From contig CAZBNG010000008.1 of NCBI GenBank assembly GCA_964493095.1, positions 1 to 43,356 of the forward strand: 43,356 bases of DNA. The letters are read 5' to 3'. The position numbers were made by a program, and so were the translations under genes. Shown here one piece after another: positions 40,781 to 43,356 of this stretch (position 1 is its first letter; every line of letters begins with the position of its first letter). The stretch is from CAYXSX01 sp964493095. GTDB lineage: Bacteria > Pseudomonadota > Alphaproteobacteria > Micavibrionales > Micavibrionaceae. Under the pieces are notes generated by a model. That model was not told where the DNA came from and did not search any database. It saw only the letters and a program-made list of their open reading frames with translations.

Positions 40781-43356
40781 ATGAACCTATCAACCCATTT
40801 TATCGACAAACCTATTTTTGCCGGGGTTTTGTCTTTCGTAATTTTCATGCTGGGTGCCATTGCGCTGTTCCAGTTGCCAATTTCGGAATATCCGGAAGTT
40901 TCCCCGCCTTCAGTCCAGGTCAGCGCGAGTTTTCCGGGCGCAAACCCATCAGTGATAGCCGAAACCGTCGCCACGCCCCTGGAAGAGCAAATAAGCGGCG
41001 TGGAAAACCTGCTCTATATGAATTCTCTGGCTACGGCCGACGGCAACTTGTCGATGACGATTACTTTTGCCATCGGGACAGATGTGGACCTGGCACAGCA
41101 ACTTGTGCAAAACCGCGTATCACAGGCTCTGCCGCGCTTACCGGAAGTTACGCGTGAGCTCGGTGTCACCGTGGTCAAAAGCTCACCAGACCTGACGATG
41201 GTCGTGCACCTGACCTCTCCTAATGAACGCTATGACATGCTTTACCTGCGCAACTATGCCACGCTGAATATCAAAGATCAGCTGGCCAAGATTCCGGGAG
41301 TCGGTCAGGTCCGCCTGTTCGGCTCTGGCGATTACGCCATGCGCATATGGCTTAACCCCGACCGCATTGCCGAACGCAATATGAATGCGGAGGAAGTGAT
41401 AGATGCCATCCGCCGCCAGAATATACAGGTAGCCGCCGGCGTTATCGGCGGCCCCCCTTATGATGACAACACCCAAATGCAGTTCCCGGTCAACGTGCAG
41501 GGACGCCTGAGCAGCCCGGATGAGTTTGAGGATATCATTATCAAGCGCGATGAAAACGGCGTGGTTACAAGGTTAAAAGATGTCGCTTCTGCGGAGCTGA
41601 ACGCGCAGACTTACGCCCTGCGCTCCATGCTGAATAACGAACCCGCCGTCGCTATTCCAATTTTCGCAGCACCTGATGCCAACGCACTCGAACTTTCTCA
41701 AAATGTGCGAAAAACGATGGCGCAACTTAAGAAGAACTTCCCTCAGGATGTGGATTACACAATCGTTTACGATCCCACTGTGTTTGTGCGTCACTCGATT
41801 GATGCGGTGATTCACACGTTGATAGAAGCGGTTATGCTCGTGGTACTGGTTGTGATTGTATTTCTCCAGACATGGCGCGCTTCCATCATTCCACTTCTGG
41901 CTGTACCTGTTTCTATCGTAGGAACTTTCGCAGTAATGCTGATTCTGGGCTTTTCCATCAACGTCCTTTCCCTCTTCGGTCTTATCCTTGCCGTTGGTAT
42001 CGTGGTTGACGATGCCATCGTCGTGGTTGAAAACGTCGAAAGGAATATCGAGGAAGGTAAAAACCCACATGACGCCACCATACAGGCCATGAAAGAAGTG
42101 ACCGGCCCGATTATAGCCACATCCCTCGTGATTGCCAGTGTATTTATCCCGATCGCCTTTATCAGCGGCCTGACAGGCATGTTCTATAAGCAGTTCGCCC
42201 TGACGATCGTGATTGCGACATTCATTTCCATGATCAACTCGCTCACGCTGAGCCCGGCCATGTCGGCGCTGCTTTTAAAGCCGCGCGAGGCACAAAGCGA
42301 CAAGCTTACCCGCGTTATGGACTTCTTCTTCGGCTGGTTCTTCAATCTTTTCAACAAGGGATTCGGTAAAAGCCAGCGCGGCTATGCCAAGGGCGTAGGG
42401 TTCGTCGGGCGCAGGCGCATTGTCATGATGTTCCTGTTCGGCGCGCTTGTGGCGACGACTTATTTCAGTTTCGGCCTCGTGCCCTCGGGCTTCGTACCTG
42501 CGCAGGACAAGCAATACCTGATCAGCTTTGCCCAGCTTCCTCCTGGCGCTACCCTTGAGCGCACGGAAGAGGTTATGCGCAAAATGGGCGAGATTGCCCT
42601 GAAGGAAGACGGCGTGGCCAGCGCCGTACAGTTCCCCGGGCTGTCGGTAAACGGCTTTGTGAACTCATCCAGCGCGGGAATTGTGTTTGTGACGCTTGAT
42701 GATTTTGAAGAGCGCAATTCACCGGAATTAAGCGCCGGAGCCATTGCCGGCAGACTCCAGCAGAAATTCGGAGCCATCGACGATGCCTTCATTGCTATTT
42801 TCCCGCCGCCGCCCGTGCGCGGTCTGGGAACGACCGGCGGTTTCAAACTGCAAATCCAGGACCGTGCCGATCTAGGCTATCAGGCGCTGGATAATATCCT
42901 TAAGGAAGTGACCGGAAAGGCTTATGCCAACCCGGCTTTGACAGGCGTATATTCCAATTACAACGTCAACGTGCCCCAGCTATATGCTGACCTGGACCGG
43001 ACAAAAGCGCAGCAGCTTGGCCTGTCCATTGACGAGATATTCCGTACGATGCAGATTTACCTGGGTTCAATTTACGTGAACGACTTCAACCAGTTCGGCC
43101 GTACCTACCAAGTTGTCGCACAGGCAGACAAGGAATTCCGTTCAACCCCTCAAGACATAATGCGCCTGCAGGTTCGTAACGCCAACGGCCAGATGGTGCC
43201 CCTGGGTTCTGTCGTCAATGTTAAGGAAAGCTTCGGACCGGAGATTGCCTCCCGCTACAACGGTTTCCGCGCAGCTGACCTGAATGGCAACCCCGCGCCG
43301 GGATACTCTTCCGGTCAGGCACAGGACGCAATCACGAAAATTCTGAAGGAAACGTT
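40781..43356 (+). CDS. HAE1-type RND multidrug efflux pump (AcrB-like), 3' end cut by window
   Basis: 858 codons visible from ATG 40781, no stop before the window end. MNLSTHFIDKPIFAGVLSFV opens the first helix; GIVVDDAIVVVENVERN in helix 4 has the proton-relay DD pair; LTGMFYKQFALTIVIATFIS follows. It starts 23 bases after the adaptor stop. Substrates unknown; expected to be hydrophobic drugs or toxic metabolites. An outer-membrane channel gene may lie beyond the window. Confidence 0.94.
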   Translation, partial: MNLSTHFIDKPIFAGVLSFVIFMLGAIALFQLPISEYPEVSPPSVQVSASFPGANPSVIAETVATPLEEQISGVENLLYMNSLATADGNLSMTITFAIGTDVDLAQQLVQNRVSQALPRLPEVTRELGVTVVKSSPDLTMVVHLTSPNERYDMLYLRNYATLNIKDQLAKIPGVGQVRLFGSGDYAMRIWLNPDRIAERNMNAEEVIDAIRRQNIQVAAGVIGGPPYDDNTQMQFPVNVQGRLSSPDEFEDIIIKRDENGVVTRLKDVASAELNAQTYALRSMLNNEPAVAIPIFAAPDANALELSQNVRKTMAQLKKNFPQDVDYTIVYDPTVFVRHSIDAVIHTLIEAVMLVVLVVIVFLQTWRASIIPLLAVPVSIVGTFAVMLILGFSINVLSLFGLILAVGIVVDDAIVVVENVERNIEEGKNPHDATIQAMKEVTGPIIATSLVIASVFIPIAFISGLTGMFYKQFALTIVIATFISMINSLTLSPAMSALLLKPREAQSDKLTRVMDFFFGWFFNLFNKGFGKSQRGYAKGVGFVGRRRIVMMFLFGALVATTYFSFGLVPSGFVPAQDKQYLISFAQLPPGATLERTEEVMRKMGEIALKEDGVASAVQFPGLSVNGFVNSSSAGIVFVTLDDFEERNSPELSAGAIAGRLQQKFGAIDDAFIAIFPPPPVRGLGTTGGFKLQIQDRADLGYQALDNILKEVTGKAYANPALTGVYSNYNVNVPQLYADLDRTKAQQLGLSIDEIFRTMQIYLGSIYVNDFNQFGRTYQVVAQADKEFRSTPQDIMRLQVRNANGQMVPLGSVVNVKESFGPEIASRYNGFRAADLNGNPAPGYSSGQAQDAITKILKET

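Overview
The window looks like an alphaproteobacterial chromosome, probably from a metagenome or draft assembly. A 10-base run of N at 21535-21544 is followed by about 90 bases of foreign-looking GC-rich sequence. The lineage call rests on overall gene style (divergent XRE genes with a DUF6499-like protein, a BigR/SqrR-like regulator, CioAB oxidase) and is tentative.

Bases 1-14,000 are a metal-resistance region, almost all on the minus strand. A cnrYXH-like block (anti-sigma, periplasmic metal sensor, ECF sigma factor) lies upstream of a cusCBA-type copper/silver efflux operon, which continues into an APC permease and a membrane-anchored thiol-disulfide protein. Next come a cusF-DUF2231-small secreted protein operon and a MerR-DUF1269-EamA-DUF2933 operon with its own MerR-type operator. 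Three copies of one promoter motif (GGGA-N15-CGTAWTA) sit in front of cnrYXH, cusCBA and cusF. This is the clearest regulatory story in the window. The pump keeps all three methionines of the CusA Cu(I)/Ag(I) relay, while the sensor keeps all five CnrX Ni/Co ligands at identical spacing.

Bases 14,000-22,436 are a mobile-element module: a DUF5623-like protein, two divergent XRE regulators, a DUF6499-like protein, a CHC2/TOPRIM primase, a P-loop helicase-like NTPase, repeat clusters, and a large serine recombinase whose reading frame ends inside an antisense tRNA-Trp. The element therefore probably sits at the 3' end of tRNA-Trp. Its other end was not found, so the copper genes may be cargo of the same element.

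Bases 22,500-29,500 are one long minus-strand gene series: thermostable-hemolysin-family protein, AMP-dependent ligase, haem-oxygenase-like diiron oxidase (HDO), SDR, DoxX-like protein, secreted TPR protein, an OmpR-type response regulator, its histidine kinase and DUF423. The first four genes look like an uncharacterised small-molecule pathway. The attached two-component system has a candidate direct-repeat box (CTTCAG-N5-CTTCAG) in front of the whole series.

Bases 29,660-43,356 hold a cyanide-insensitive-type bd oxidase (cioAB plus a 41-residue DUF2474 subunit), a BigR/SqrR-like ArsR repressor with a membrane rhodanese and a divergent AhpD-like protein, cheY-cheZ, an OmpR regulator beside a large MASE1-CHASE hybrid kinase, and a TetR-controlled HAE1 RND efflux system cut off by the window end. 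Two matching TetR operators flank tetR.
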